DNA of 64,000 nt, taken from positions 32,716,614 through 32,780,613 of the forward strand of contig OX411547.1 in NCBI GenBank assembly GCA_948146395.1, read 5' to 3'. Below, piece after piece: positions 27,701 through 42,700 of the stretch. The translations under genes were made by a program, and so were the position numbers. Under the pieces are notes generated by a model that searched no databases, was not told where the DNA came from, and saw only the letters and a program-made list of their open reading frames with translations. Source of the stretch: Fragum whitleyi. Its lineage: Eukaryota; Mollusca; Bivalvia; Cardiida; Cardiidae. The stretch's first letter is position 1. Each line of letters starts with the position of its first letter.

Positions 27701-30700
27701 ATAACCATGAATGAATCACAAATTGCCTATAAACATGGTATTGGATTTATTTGTTTGAATTGGATTTAACACAGCTTTAAACATTTTCTTTTGCAATCAT
27801 ACTGCGACTATGAATTTCTGTTTCTCACACTAGCACTACTATTACATTCTATCCTAGCCTCCAGCAGCTATCCTATTTTAACAAGTATCTACCCATTGGT
27901 GTGAGACATATGTTGAAAAGGATGTGTGCCATCTTCTGGGATCACACCCTGGACCCTTTCAATGATAGTCCTGATGCCCTCTAACAACAGCGTGTGAGGA
28001 TGACATTTTGGTACTGAACATTTTACATGAAATCAACATGTTAGCGCTAGAAGGTTGTGGATGACAAAATTTTTTATTTTATGTAATTCTAAAACCTGTT
28101 CACTTTAGGTAGATTTTGTGCAGTAAGCTGTGAAATATATTTTCTTATAAAGATTCTCATGCTCAGTTTTGAAAATGCTCCAATATATCTTCAACCAAGC
28201 TGTAGTTACAAGGTTTAAGAATGACACAGACAACCCTTGTAATGAAAACAAACAATCAAAGATTTTATCCTCTTAACCCTTTGCTGTTTAATCCCTGCTT
28301 TTTACGTGCCGTGCCTGTGCTTTTATGATTGAGAAAACATTGTGAAAAAAGTAGAAATTGCTTCTTACAAGCAATTTCTTCTTTTTCCACACTATTTTCT
28401 ACCCTACAGAATGGTTATTTTTCTAATTAAATCCACTTTAAATTTTCTTCTGCAAAACCTTTGAATTTGGACAGGTCCAAAATTTTGTAAAACAGGAAAG
28501 TGTTAAAATAGACAGTACGATATTTGTTCAAATAGAATAACTTCTACTCACACTTTTACTCTATGGAACAATGACACAATTCTTACAAATTATTCTAAAA
28601 CCTTGTAACTACATTTTTACAAACAGAAGTTACAAGGTTGGAGTATTACACAAACAATTTCAAACTATGTGTACCAACAACCTACAATTATATGAAATTT
28701 CCTTCCACTGAAAGGCCAATATATTTCTGCTCAAACACAATTATTCTACCCATACAATGAATGAATCATAGAACATACCATAATTGTAAATTGCCTCAAT
28801 CCATTACAGACCTATAAAACCCACATCAAGTAAAATGAATGGTGACTATTCTGGAATACCAATGACATCTACTGGTAATCAATAAACATCACTTAATCAC
28901 TGGCTAATAACTTATTTCGTAATTCCACAGGGTATTCCAATTTCACAATTTATCGATAACTCGACACCCGTTTTAAAGCTCATTTTGAGCAAGGACAGGA
29001 ATAAGTTCAAAACTATTGTGAGTGCTTGTGAATATTTGGCTTTGACCCCTCAAAGCAACCATCTAAAATCATTTCATATAAAAATACCCAAAACACCCAT
29101 TTATCCTCATAAGCCCATTAACACAAATGCCTTTTTTTAATATTTTTTAAGAAAGTCACAACAAACATTATGGAGCAAGAGTGCCAGAGTCACAAAATAC
29201 AATACAAATACGAGGGTTGATCCAAAAGTTCGTATAATGAGGTTATAAATCTACAGAAAAGCTTACTTTCAAACTAAAAATTATACAGTCTTTTAATACA
29301 TCATCTGTGCGATAAACATGAAATTTTTTAAATGCTTACACGCAATAGCGGCTGTAAAGGGTATAAATCAAGAGAGAGACCCTGCATGTAGGTGGGGGAG
29401 CAAGAACGTCAAATGCGACGTCATAATTAATTCTCTTCTACATAGCCTCTGCTAACTCTTATTCGTTTCTGTGCCTGATACTCCAACTTACAGAAATTAT
29501 CCACATAACATTTGGAACCAAATTAGTTTGCAATTTCTATATGCATGGTATTTCTAGTAAAGCTGAGATCCAGAAACAGGGTCTATTATCTTGGAAAATA
29601 ATGAGAATCATTGGGATAAGCTCGTTCGTTCAAACTCCCTTTCACCATTCAAAATTCTTCTACGAAGTCTGGCCCTCTTTTAATATCCAGAATAGCCTTT
29701 TGAAAAATTCTCTTCTGCACATTTTTATCATTTTTCTAAAACATCTGATATGTTTGGAATGGTGAATAACATAGATGACGAAAATAAAAATCGAAAATAA
29801 ACGGCATTCATATTTCGGTTTTGACGTCTTGTCATTTCTAAGCAAAAAGTCTGTGTTTTTAAAATATGCTGTGTCCGCAAAAGACTCCCAACAAGCTTTA
29901 AAATATAAAAAATAATTTTCTATTAGCATCTTATTTAATTAAGCCAAGGATTTTCAACTACAGTTTCAAAAAATTTACAGAAAACTTGGTTTATTTAACA
30001 GATTTTCAAGATTTTTTCACGCTCCCCCGCCTAAGCATACATGTGTTACTATGGTAACGTATCTGTAGACCACTAATGATAATTCTGCCAAAATAATACT
30101 ATTTATGAACTCCACAGTTACTAAACTGCACATTCACCAAATTATATACTGAACAAGCCAAAGTTATTAGCACATTTTACGAACTTCTGGATCATCCCTC
30201 GTATTTGTCCAACTTGAAAGTACATACAAATGAATAGAATACTTTCAATCCATGTTTATACTCTTTATTATGTTTATTAGGAGAAGTCAGGTACCTTTCT
30301 AATCAATGGCTCAATCAGCAAAAAACTGTTATAACTCCCTATAAACATAAAGGGAGTTCCAACTGTTTTGTGCTGAGCCATAGAATTATCATTTTGTCAT
30401 TGACATGACTGAATGTCTATAGCTATGACATAGAGTAATCTGATATGAATTCTCATAGCTTTGGGACAATATTTTACTATTGATTCTAATGTCATCATTC
30501 AGTCCTATATAGACAGTGAATAGCAGAATATAGAATACAAGTACAATGTTATGACATAGAAACATTTATTCCTTAACCCTTTGCTGTTTAATCCCTGCTT
30601 TTTACGTGTCTGTGATTTTATGATTGAGAAAACATTGTGAAAAAAGAAGAAATTGCTTCTGACAATCAATTTCTTCTTTTTCCACACTATTTTCTACCCT

Positions 30701-33700
30701 ACTGAATGGTTATTTTTCAAATTAAATCCACTTTAAATTTTCGTCTGCAAAACCTTTGAATTTGGACAGGTCCAAAATCTTGTAAAACAGGAAAGGGTTA
30801 AACCTTGAGAAATCCCCATCATAACAATATTGTGACTTAACAGAGGTCAAAAATTAAAATACCCCAATAGTAATTCTTCAATTTCCATACCCATTACCCA
30901 TAAATTATTTTGCAAACAACCCATAAATAATATCTAGCCCATCTGTTCACATCTAGTATACTGCTACTCTCTAGGCACCTTAATCAGTTTTGACTTTGTT
31001 TTCATTATTTCAACTGCAATTGTAGTTTTTCACTTTCGCTTAGATTTCTCACAGTTTTAAAGGCAATATGTAGGTGGACAATTTATTGTTCTAGATTAGG
31101 TACAACCTTTTGACACCTAAAATTTGATGATTGTTTTCAGGGTTACAAGTTAGGGCTCCAACCATCAGGGTGTTCATTTTCAAGACAACCTGAGAATTTG
31201 TTTGTTTTAATAGAGTTTTCACCACTTTTAAAAATCTTAGTCATATTGTGGCGGATGAAGAACCTAACAATAGATTTTCTGAATCCTAGTATTTCTCACA
31301 CCAGTACTACCATCACATCCTTTCCTAGCCTCCAGCTGCTATCCCACATAGTTCTATGATAATTAACCCAATAGTGTCCAACAAATAGTCGGAAAGGATG
31401 AGTGCCTCTGTTAAAGATTGAGCCCGTGACCTTTAGATTCCAAGGCTCTACCAACTGCGCTATGACTGCAGAAGTCTGAAAGCCTCAGAAGCCAAGCCTA
31501 TTTTTTACAATACTATTTCACAAGAATAAAATAAATTTCTTGGAAATCCAAAACAAGGTGTCCTATTTGACCAATCATGGAAAAAGGGACCATCTGGAAA
31601 GAGCCAAAAGTATCAATCCTTGTCAGACTGCACATAAGAGACACTGCTGATAAAAGACTGATGCGAAACTTTCTTTGCTGAAATATCTGAACATTAGTAA
31701 TTTTTCTGGAACTTAATCTAAATTTAGCAGAATAAGGGTAAAATGCAACCTTTCATTGACAATTAACGCTGATTTAATCTAATTTTTCATAAATTTCGTT
31801 TACAGAGTTGGCAGACAGTTCCTTTTTGCATGAAAGGCCAAAAATAATTTTGAGCTCTTATAATCAAGTAAATGAACTTAATTTGTTCACCATAATTGAG
31901 AAGAGTTAAAAAGCATTTTAAAACATTCCAAGATGGCATCTGAGCATGCATGATGCATTCCAGCGCTAACGAGATAAAGTACTGCGATAATTTGTGAGTC
32001 AAAGCATAAGGAGTTGAGTTATTGTTCTGAGGCAGTAAAACGTATCAGATAGACCAAAAAACATAGTTAATTTCTTTAATGCTTTCCGGTGGTTTATCGA
32101 GAAATAACAGTAGATTATCACTTGATAATCTCACCCCAAAAGCAGTAAAATTATCAAAAACTTATACCCAGTAACCCTACTTTTGTGCATTTCACCCTAT
32201 CTGACATTATCTATGCGGTGCAAAATAAGTGACTTCACAATGAACATTGCATAGCAATCACGCACAAAATGACGTGCTTTATGTCCTAGAAATTTCACAT
32301 TTTGTCTCATTTTTACATTAAAGAAATAGAATAATCATTTGTTTTCAAGTAAGATCGATTAATATTTCATTTTATGAACAAAAAAAGCTATATTTTCAGT
32401 CGTAGCTCTGCCACTCTTAAAAAAAAACATTTTGTTGTTCACTCAATGAAGTATAAATTGATCTAACACTGAAACAAACGATTATCGTCTATATAGTTCT
32501 TGTTTTTTTACATAGTCACTAATATCACAAAATTGTTGAAAGTATTGCACAAAAGGCTAATCAATTACAATTGCAAATTACAAATAGAGGTGTTACTTTT
32601 ATCTCCTGAGCTCACTATCACATATTAGATTGTCTATTGATTTCTAAATTAATTTCTCATTAATGTCTTAGATTTTCTGCAATACCAAACATTTATGGAA
32701 AGATATAAAATATTTCATAAACAAGATAAGATTTTGAACCCTTTCATATTCTAACACTGAATTTCTTAACACTGCCACAAAAGATCTTCTTTTTTTTAAA
32801 AGTAGAGACAAAGAAGTTCATAATCTTTAAACAATTTCCCCTAGTTTGATACACATATAGGATGAAAATTCATTCCTGATTCAATAAAAGTATTGTTGCA
32901 TTAAAACTTTTAACATACCTTTGCTTACCTATCATTAAACGAATGTTTAAGGTTAAATTCACACTATAATAACAAAATTTCCAAATGCCAATTCTGCAAG
33001 TAAACCAAGCCTATTTTGAAGCATGCAAGTCTCACATGGGGCCCTGAAGAATGTTTTGCCTCATTATCTAATATTCCACAAATTCTTTATCTCCTGATTA
33101 TGGCTCCCTTTGAGTTCTAACACACATGGAGGCTCTTCAAATACTACAAACCTTTTTTTCTGACACATTTTTTCTCTTGACTCTCAAACATAACATTTTT
33201 ATGATGCGTAAGAAAGTTAAATATAAAAGGGCCATCATGATGCCCTTGGTCAATTGTTTATGATAATTTCAGGGACCACCAAATAAGAACTGTCACTTCA
33301 GACACAGCCTTTGTTTGGCCGCCAGACACTTCTTTACAGTATTTTTCACTGTCTCTTAAGAAGAAGTTTTTGTTAAGCACTTGTCAATAAGAACTTGGAT
33401 CAAAAATGCATGTAAAAGAACTACAACAAAATTTTTTTCTGAAAATGCAAACAAAAATTACTGAGGCCAGTTTAACATAGCCTTGGCAAGCTTAATAATA
33501 TCTTCATTCTAGACTCGATTAAGATCATTTGAGGTCAAACGAAAAAAGGGGTAAGCACAATACTTTTGTAAGTGCCTAGAAATATATAGGCACTAACAAT
33601 AGTATTGCACTTATCCCTAGATTGTTTTGTTTGAATGGGGTTTTACGCTGCTCTCAAAAACCTTGCAGGTATTTTGCAGAAGCTGGAGAAACTAACAATG

Positions 33701-36700
33701 GATTCATGGTATTTCTCACACCAGTACTACCATTACATCTTTTCCTAGCCTACAGCTGCTATCCGACAGTTGTATACAATTAACGACCCAATGGTGTGAG
33801 ACAAATTGTCGTAAAGAATGAGTGCAACCATAGGGGATCGAACTAAGGATCTCAAGATTGACAGTCTGACTCGTTCGTTACCAACTAACCTAGGACAACA
33901 GCCACTTATCACTCGAAAAATCTTACGACAGATCCTAAAGCCTGTAAGTCAATCTGAGCAAGCTTCAACAGATGACCAAATTTATCCCATTCAGCTGCTT
34001 TTTATCAGGTATACCGATCTTTTTCTTAATCTTTTTTATGCCTTATCACAACATACCAATCTTAAATTTTCGTATCAAATGTAGGAACCGCTGAAATTTT
34101 AACATGGTAAATGCTTTTAACATTTTTTTAATGGAAATAAAAGATTTTTAGAGTTGACCTTGCAAAATGAATGCATAAAATCTGCACTACAGTTCAAGGT
34201 AATTGATAAACCCTTGTCATGCTGAATATTTCTGCCTTGGCATGAGTTATAGACAAACATCAGCATGCACATATGTGCTAAAAATCAGTTTTAATAAAGC
34301 AAAATATTTTTCAACAAAAGCTTTTAAACTTTTTCAGGGTAGAGAATATTTTCAAAATAAAATGGGGTAACGATTTAACATGAATTTTGAGGATAGATAG
34401 ATAAAACCTTGGAATATTTCATTCAAAGAGACAGAATGTATAGAAGTGTGATTATCTGTAAGATTTCTATCGAAGTTCTCAGCTCTACTTCCTGTGAGGA
34501 GTTTTTCATATCTTATCTGGCTCCAGCATGGCCTCAGGACGCAAAGCTTCTGATATAAACATGTGATGTTGCTTCAAACCTTAAAATCACCCATGATTTC
34601 TTTAGTTATTGGTGGTTACGTTTGTAACCTCATTTCAATAGTAAATTCAGTCTTGGCTGAGAACGAGACAATTGTGACAGCAAATCATTACATAGGCAGT
34701 TATAGCTATTGCATGCTGAGCCATGAGATTGTTGACCAAGTACAATTTTGAGCAAAAAGAGACATAAAACCACCAAATCAGCATTCCTTAATTCTAATGC
34801 CCAACTTGGCCAACTCTGGGTTTCTACTTGTGGGCTTTTTACATTTTCTAGGCCTCCACTTGTTTGTAGCTGCCACTTGATTGTAGCAAGTAATTACTAG
34901 AAGAAATAATTGAACAGTACTTCATATTTGGAGAAAAGTAAGTTAATATCAAGGGTAGGTAACATTTTTTATAATGAAAAAAAAAGAGTAGGACTCCAAC
35001 ATTCTCTTTATTGATAACAAAGTTTAATCAAAACTTAATCTAATCTTTTTTTTTTTGGTGGACAGGTTCTATTTGAAATCAACAAGTAGAAACAAAATGT
35101 GTTTTTTGAATGCTCCTGCCACTGCCTTTTTCAGAAATTTCTAAAATATTTGACCTTGTAAAATGATCTTGACAAATGACCTTGACCTTGGTACCAACAG
35201 AAAAGTCTTGTCGAAAGAAAAAATCATGTGAAATATGAAGGTTCTATCAATCAAAAGTTATGGCTAATGTTAGCATATTTTGGGGGGACAAACAGACAGG
35301 CAGCATGTGACTTAAGATCACAAAGTTTTCATCATTTGTTTTGTTATTGGAGTTAGTGTAGAACCTTAAATGTATAAACCTGAGGACCATGATGTTCCTA
35401 GATTAATCACCTGTGTATCTTTGTCTAAATTAACGATTATCAAATTTTCCTGCAAAAGTCGTAATTGTACTTTTAAAACTTGTGATATCTGGAGTGTAAT
35501 CAAAAATATTGTCATCAAGGCCCATTTTCCCATGATATGGCATGGATCCTTCCCATTTTCAATAGGATTCATCCTTGTGACATGACAAATATTATGACCA
35601 AGTTTCATGAAGATTGGACCATATTTGTGGCCTCAAGAGCGTAAACAAGAAAATTGTCTTTAAGTCCCCTTTTCCGGTGATATGACATGGATCCTTCCCA
35701 TTTTCAATAGGGTTCATCCTTGTGACTTGACTATCATTCTGACCAAGTTTCGTGATGATTGGTTCATATTTGTGGCCTCTAGAGTGTAAACACTTAAATT
35801 GTTGACGCCTGACGACGGACGACACACAACGGACATTCAATGATCACAAAAGCTCACCTTGAGCACGATGTGCTCAGGTGAGCTAAAAATTTAGCTTATA
35901 TCTTTATAATAAAAGAGCAAGAAGACATATTTCTAATTATAAATAGTTTGATAATTCCTTTCACCTAGAGTTCCCGTGAATTTCAAATTCTTAATGATAG
36001 ATGTAACATTATACCATCAAAACAGATTTCTGATGTAAAGATTAATTCCTGAATCAAAATGCAATGAAAATTTTCCCACATTTTTTATTCATTAAATTTC
36101 TCCCTACAGCCTTACCTTCACAAACTTGGCTATGGTAGCTTACAATTTATTGTCATTAGCAGAGCTACAGATAGAGGGAGGATTTTGGATTTTATATCAA
36201 AATATTTATATAAAATAATAACCATAGCTTATAACCTATGTTATTTGTACTCATTCCAATTGTGTTCTCAAGACAATTCAAATGAGTAGCCACAACAATG
36301 GGTTTCATTAGGAAATAAAGATTTCAGTCTGGTTTTACCCCCTCTTATCTGTTTGTGTTATTTGGGTTTTACTCTACTTTTAACATTTTTCAGTTAAATT
36401 TTGGGGGCTGGAGCACCTAAATATTGATTCCCGGTATTTCTCACACCAGTACCACCATCACATCCTTTCTTAGCCTCCAGCTGCTATCTCACATAGGTCT
36501 ACGATTATCAACCCATTTGTGATAGACAAATAGTCGGAAAGAATTTTGGATTTTTATATCAAAGTACAGTGGTCTCATGATATCTCGAACACACACAGGA
36601 CTAACCAATTTGCTCGAGTCATCGCATGATTCGAGTAAATGCCAGTACGCAAGATTGTCCTCTATGAAGACGTTTCACTGCGTTTTATTTTTATTTATTT

Positions 36701-39700
36701 TACCTTTGTATATTTTGCCCTCAACATATGCAATACCTATGTAAAGTACTCATAGAGGAATAGTTTTATGAAGTACCAATTATATTATTATATAAAACGA
36801 TTTGTTAAGTTATTTGGTCAAATTATCAACGTTGAAAACAAGAAAAAACAAAAATGTCAATGAAGGTGTCGGCGTCATTGTTAGCGGTGTCTGTTCTCTG
36901 TACATTTAGCGAATTTAATGAGAGGCATTATATCATGCATATTCTTTCTTCCTTACAATATTTTCGTAGCTATCGTTTCTTAATGACAACATTTTAGACG
37001 TTTTGTCAGTCAGAAGATAGGCGAGGTTGCAATCAATTCCTTCTTTTCTCACAATGTTTTCTTTGGAGCTAACTTCCTTTCAAAACAATTAAAAATCGAT
37101 GCCATTTTCTTTTACAACGTTTTTTGTGCCGAACACTAGCGATGGATGACAGAAACATTGAAACTACAGCTGAAAAAAGTGTAGTTTTGATGTTCCGTTG
37201 GGCAATCTTCAATATCTTTCGCTATAAAGGGGAATAATTTGCTGAATTAATTACGAGAATGATTTTCGAAGGACTTTCAAATTGATGATGAGCACTAATT
37301 CGACAAAAATGCCTAATTGTTTTATTGTTGTTTCAAAGTCTCAAAATTATTTTCTGATCATTACATTCCCATTTTTACACCCCTAAACTGAATAAGTGTT
37401 TGATGATGAGCACTAATTCGACAAAAATGCCTAATTGTTTTATTGTTGTTTCAAAGTCTCAAAATTATTTTCTGATCATTACATTCCCATTTTTACACCC
37501 CTAAACTGAATAAGTGTGGTATACAAAGAGGTGTGTAAACAAGTTGTCTGTCTTGTCGGAACCCCGTGAAAAAGGCCTAAAGGTATTCTTGATGATGGGC
37601 CGAAAAAACAAATAAGTTAATTTTGATGCAAATCAATGCATGTCAGAAAGGTGCAAACCCCTTTGCTCTAGTAAATGCAGTAAAATCTGACCACGGGACT
37701 GAGATTGCTGCTCGAGCGATCGAGCAATCGCGCATTCGAGTAAGTGCAGTAATAACAAACATGAAAATAGAGAAAGACGCGTCGGGACCGGAGGGCGAGC
37801 TCGAGCTTTTGCATGAATTCGAGTTTTCGCCCACTCGAGGTAACGCGAGACCACTGTATTTCAAAAATTATAGCTTATAACTTATGTTGTTTGTACTCAT
37901 TTGAATTGTCTCCTAAAGACAATTCAAATGAGTATGCACACAAAAATGGGTTTCTCCCTCTTATCAGAGCATCTGCATTAGAAACCAAAATGCTGTAATT
38001 ACAAATTGAATGAATGTATACTGAGAACTTTTTAATAACCTGCTAACAAAAAGTAATTTAATGAATTCAGCTTTTGCATTTCAAAATATAATATAATTTT
38101 GAAGGTCATCAAAATAATTTAAAACAGATTCAACAAAAATCCCTTCAGAATCCCATATTAAGTCTGTCCTCCCTTTTTTTACATGGAATACACTAACCAA
38201 ATCTTTTATAATGCCAAATCATATATAAGCAAGTATTCTCATTTAAGATGAAAATGGAAACATTGTTTTAATCAATTGCGATTCCAAAGGAAAGTCAATA
38301 TTCCACTATACCAACTCAATAGCTAATTCACACTTCTTTATCTTATCAAAATGTATATTTTTCTGAGCATTTGAAACCTTAATGCTTTCAAGATTGGCTC
38401 TGTAACGCTTTTGGTGTTAAAGCATCTTTGAGTCATTATTTTTTCTTGAATTATACTGTTGACAATTTGACCTTTCAAACAAGAGTACTGCCTATGGGTG
38501 CCAAACCTCTGCTGCTTGGAGCTGGATAATAGACAAAATATAAGTTCAAAAAGGGGCCTAATTCACACAAAGTGCATCTAGAGTTATTCCCCTTGATAGT
38601 ATAGGTTGTTCTTTGATACATGTGTGTGTCAAGCTTCAAGTGAATGCCTTCTGTAGAACCAGAGATATCACAAAATGTCAAAGTTTTCGCTCAACAACTA
38701 CATTGATGAAACCATATGGCTATTGCAATACCTTCAGTTTTCTCTGAAAACAGCCTTACCAAATATCCACCCATGCTAGCTTATATTAGAATGTCAATTC
38801 GCTGATATATTGTTAGCATAAAGGTTTCAAATATAGAAGATTCCGAAAATGTAGTAAAGAGTGACAGCATAGAACAAATTCATCAATAAAACACTAGGTG
38901 AGAAATATTCAAATTTTAAATAGATCCAAAGGAAATTAAAATGAAAACTATAAAATTTTACACCTCAATCATTTTACACATTTCAAGAGCAGATCTAAAT
39001 ATTTATCGACGCTCCATATTTTCTTGTGACCGAACTTCACCTGTTCCACGAGCATGCACTTTTACATATCTGACTTCTATTACTAAATATCCCTCTGTTT
39101 TTATTCATTTTTTTATTATTTATTTTTCTAAATTTTAGACCAGTCCAAATTAAGAGGTTGAAGACTACAATGTAAAGTCAGGGTGCAGTTTGAAATCAAC
39201 CCCTTCAATGAGGTAGAAAATGTTGTGGAAAAAGGGGAAATTGCTTACAAGCAATTTCCTCTTTTTCCACAATATTTTTTCAAGTATAAAATCACAACAT
39301 CCATAGACTGTGAAGGAAAGAGCCAAACAACTGAATTCCATGATTAAATTTTTAAACTAAACACCTCTAACCAAGTTCTATTCCTGACATGATTTTGGTT
39401 GATATATTGCCACAGCTGGGGTACCAAACCATAACTTCCTTTCATTTCTCAAACCATTATGTATGTTCAAGCTAAGCCAAGAAACTATAATTATCACACC
39501 AACATCAATCCACCTTGTGACCCATTAAGACAACCAGGCTGTACTTGGTTTCAAACTTAGAACCCAGGATGGCAACTTATATATATAGGCCAGGCTGCCA
39601 TGACTCTTCATATTCACTTCAAACACAAATGCTTCCGACACAACAATTTTTTTCACAAGTTTGACATTTACAGTTGAACTTGACCTTGTCAAAAGAAATG

Positions 39701-42700
39701 ACCTTGGTACCCGCAGATGTGTATAATTGAGATCTATCATCATGTCAAATATGAACATTGTATCTTGAGTAGCGTTGAAGTAATTGGCAATTTTAAGTTT
39801 TTTGGTTAAGTTTTGTAGAGAGATAGACAGACAGACAGATGGATATACCCAAAATCTAATCATTGGGGGGGGGGGGGGGGGGGGGGAGGGGGCATATATA
39901 ATTGACCTACAGGCACACATACAGATCAATACTACTAATAGTGTCTTGTTTTTTTCTTAATGTTTTCTTTAATACTTGCTTATCTCTAGCTGGAAAAATA
40001 TACATTGCATGATGATACCTTTCAAACAGAAAAATTATCATAAAATTGATGAGTCATTAACAGAAAATTCTGACAAATTTTTGAGTCCGGCAAGTGAAAT
40101 TTATGTTTCAATTTGTCCCAAAACAGATTTTTTTGTTGTTGTTTTTTCCAACACACCTGCTCTTTACCATTTTCCTTTTTTCAGAAAATATTTTGATAAT
40201 ACAAATGAGAAAGAATGGATTGTGGATATAATTCTAAATTTCTAATTCTAAAGTTGATAGTTATGATACTTTAGGAGATATGCTCCGGACAAAATCTAAG
40301 TCTTAAAAATAACAAAGGGCAATAACTCCAAAATTATGCAAGTAAGAGTTGTAGTTCTTGTGCACTGCACTTCTCCTTTCATGAAATCTATCCACCCATA
40401 AAGTTTCAAGTTGATAGCTATTATACTTTAGGAGATATGCTCCGGGCAAAATCTAAGTCTTAAAAATAACAAAGGGCAATAACTCCAAAATTATGCAAGC
40501 AAGAGTTGTAGTTCTTGTGCACTGCACTTCTCCTCCATGAGATCTATCCACCCATAGAGTTTCAAGTTGATAGCTATTATACTTTAGGAGATATGCTCCG
40601 GACAAGTTTAGTGACGGAACCTCAGAAGGACGGAATGACAGTATGCCAGACGGAGAGCATTACTATATCCCCTCGCCGAAAACGGCGGGGGATAAAAACA
40701 GGTTATGTACAGATACAGTTACAGAAACACTTCATTTAGTATAAACCTGAACAAGAGCACCGCCTATGGGTGCAGCACTCAGCTGCAGGTGCTGGATAAT
40801 GTAGAAAAAAGTTAAAAATGGGACATAACTCTTACAAAAATGCTTTCAGAGTTATCACCAATAAAAGTCTGGTTAACCCTTGTGATGGTGAATACACATG
40901 TCAAGTTTCAATAAGATATATTCAATAACAGAGATATGACGAAAGTTCAAGTTTATAACGCCAACACCAATGCCTAGGCCAATGCAAACTATGCAAAAGT
41001 GATTACAGTACTGTGGGTTTTCTCTGAAACAGCCGAGCAGATAAAGGGAGCTAACTTCCAATGCTAGATTATTCTCCTGGTGGTTGCTTCCCTGGTATGC
41101 CAAGTAATACTAAAATTTTGTAGTTGTTCTTCTTTTTAAAAATTTTACAGTTATCAGTCAGATTATCTTGTATCACAAAAGAACTGATACACAAGAATTG
41201 ATCATTATATTGCAGGTTGGCTGATTACGCACAGCTATAAGACTTTAAACTCTCACAGGAACCCATTTATAAACCTGGGTGGAGAGAGGAAAACTTAAGT
41301 AAATTTGTTGCTAAATTTAATCACCATGATCAGGTCAGGAATCAACCCCAAAACCTTCCCATAGCCAATAGGTCACCCACTCCACAATTACATTATACAG
41401 TAAAATTTGTGTTCAGCGACCACTTAGGGGACCACCAAAAAGCAGTTGCTTAAGGGAATGGTTGCTTCTTACAATATTTTGATAGCATATATACATTGTC
41501 GTCTAAGTCTAATTGAATTCTATGGTGTTAGAACCCATCAGAATCATCTCATTGAGACAATTCTAATGGGTTCTAACACATAAGATTCAATAACAAACAA
41601 TTTTTCGCAAAATAATGTGCACTTTTCAGAGAATTTGCTTATGGTGAAGGGACTTTTTATGGTGGTCGTTCAATACAATTGGTCACTTTATAGACGTGGT
41701 CGCTCGAGCAATATCGATAGTATAAATCATCTTACCTTGAGTACCAACAAGTATGAGAGGGATTTCTGCAGTATTCCTGAAGTGTGCCATTTTCAAATAG
41801 AACTGGTACACAGATTGGAAGCTAATCTCATTTTCAAGGCTAAAAACAAATATCACAGCATCAACCCACTGGGAAAACTGAAATAGATATGAAAACTTTG
41901 CACTGAAAATGATTCAAAGTTTTAGCAAGAATTACAGAAATCATTCATTGAGGAAAATAAAAGTGAAAACTCTGTCAAAAAATACTTGATGGGTTTATTC
42001 CTCCAACTTATGAATCATCTATCACAAGAGGCCCAAGAGGGCCTGTATCGCTCCACTGGCTTAAAAATCTGAAAGTGAACAGCATTCAGAAGGAATTCCA
42101 ACTTTTTCTAAGTTGAAACTGACTTATGAAGGAATGAACTTATTTAACTAATATGTAAAATTACAAGAAAAAAAATATTTAGATATCACTTTGAAACAAG
42201 AGGACAAGAATGGCCCTAAACTGCTCACCAGAATCTTATTGATCCAGTGGATCTCATCTAATCCAAATTTCTTAATAACTTTAGAAAGGGTCACCCAAGG
42301 AATCTTCTGGTAAAGTTTCATTGAAATCGGCCATATGGTTCAGGAGGAGATGTCGTTCAAAAATTTCAAAATAAGCCTCGCCCTGCCACGCCCATATTTT
42401 GGGGTCGATCCAAATTTCTTGAACAACTTTAGAAGAGGGTCACCCAAGGAACATTCTGGTAAAGTTTCATTGAAATCAGCCCTATGGTTCAGGAGAGAAT
42501 GTAGTTCAAAGCTTTTGGGGGTCAAAATAAGCCCCGCCCTGCCACGACCATATTTGGTGGTCAATCCAAATTTCTTGAACAACTTAAAAAGAGGGTCACC
42601 CAAGGAACATTTTGGCCAAGTTTCGTCAAAATCCACCCATTGGTTAATGAGGTGAAGATGTTTAAAGAAAAGTTTATCCAAGCACACACGCATGCACGGA

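Larger units (their letters stand above)
24398..41735. other. AGAP intron 5, 17.3 kb
   Basis: Largest intron in the window. It contains a 168-bp tandem array, a mariner-like element, a pogo-like element, six SINEs and many MITEs, listed separately. I see no exon or clear repeat in 27390-27740, 30805-31190, 32330-33540, 34300-35150, 37970-38480, 39300-39650 and 41110-41500. A small hairpin lies at 28601-28640 (CCTTGTAACTACA...). Confidence 0.6.

Noticed and set aside
37633..37864. Overlapping ORFs with Arg/Ala/Ser-rich products in the pogo-like element
   Set aside because: They come from the CTCGAG-rich right end in several frames at once, with no transposase motif.
39370..39560. Possible further SINE copy
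   Set aside because: A few words (CTGGGGTACCAAACC, TTCATTTCTCAAACC) resemble the SINE body, but the match is too weak to claim.
39525..39929. 134-codon minus-strand ORF with a proline run
   Set aside because: The prolines are the translation of the G22/C22 tract, and the rest lies in a GACCTTGACC repeat.
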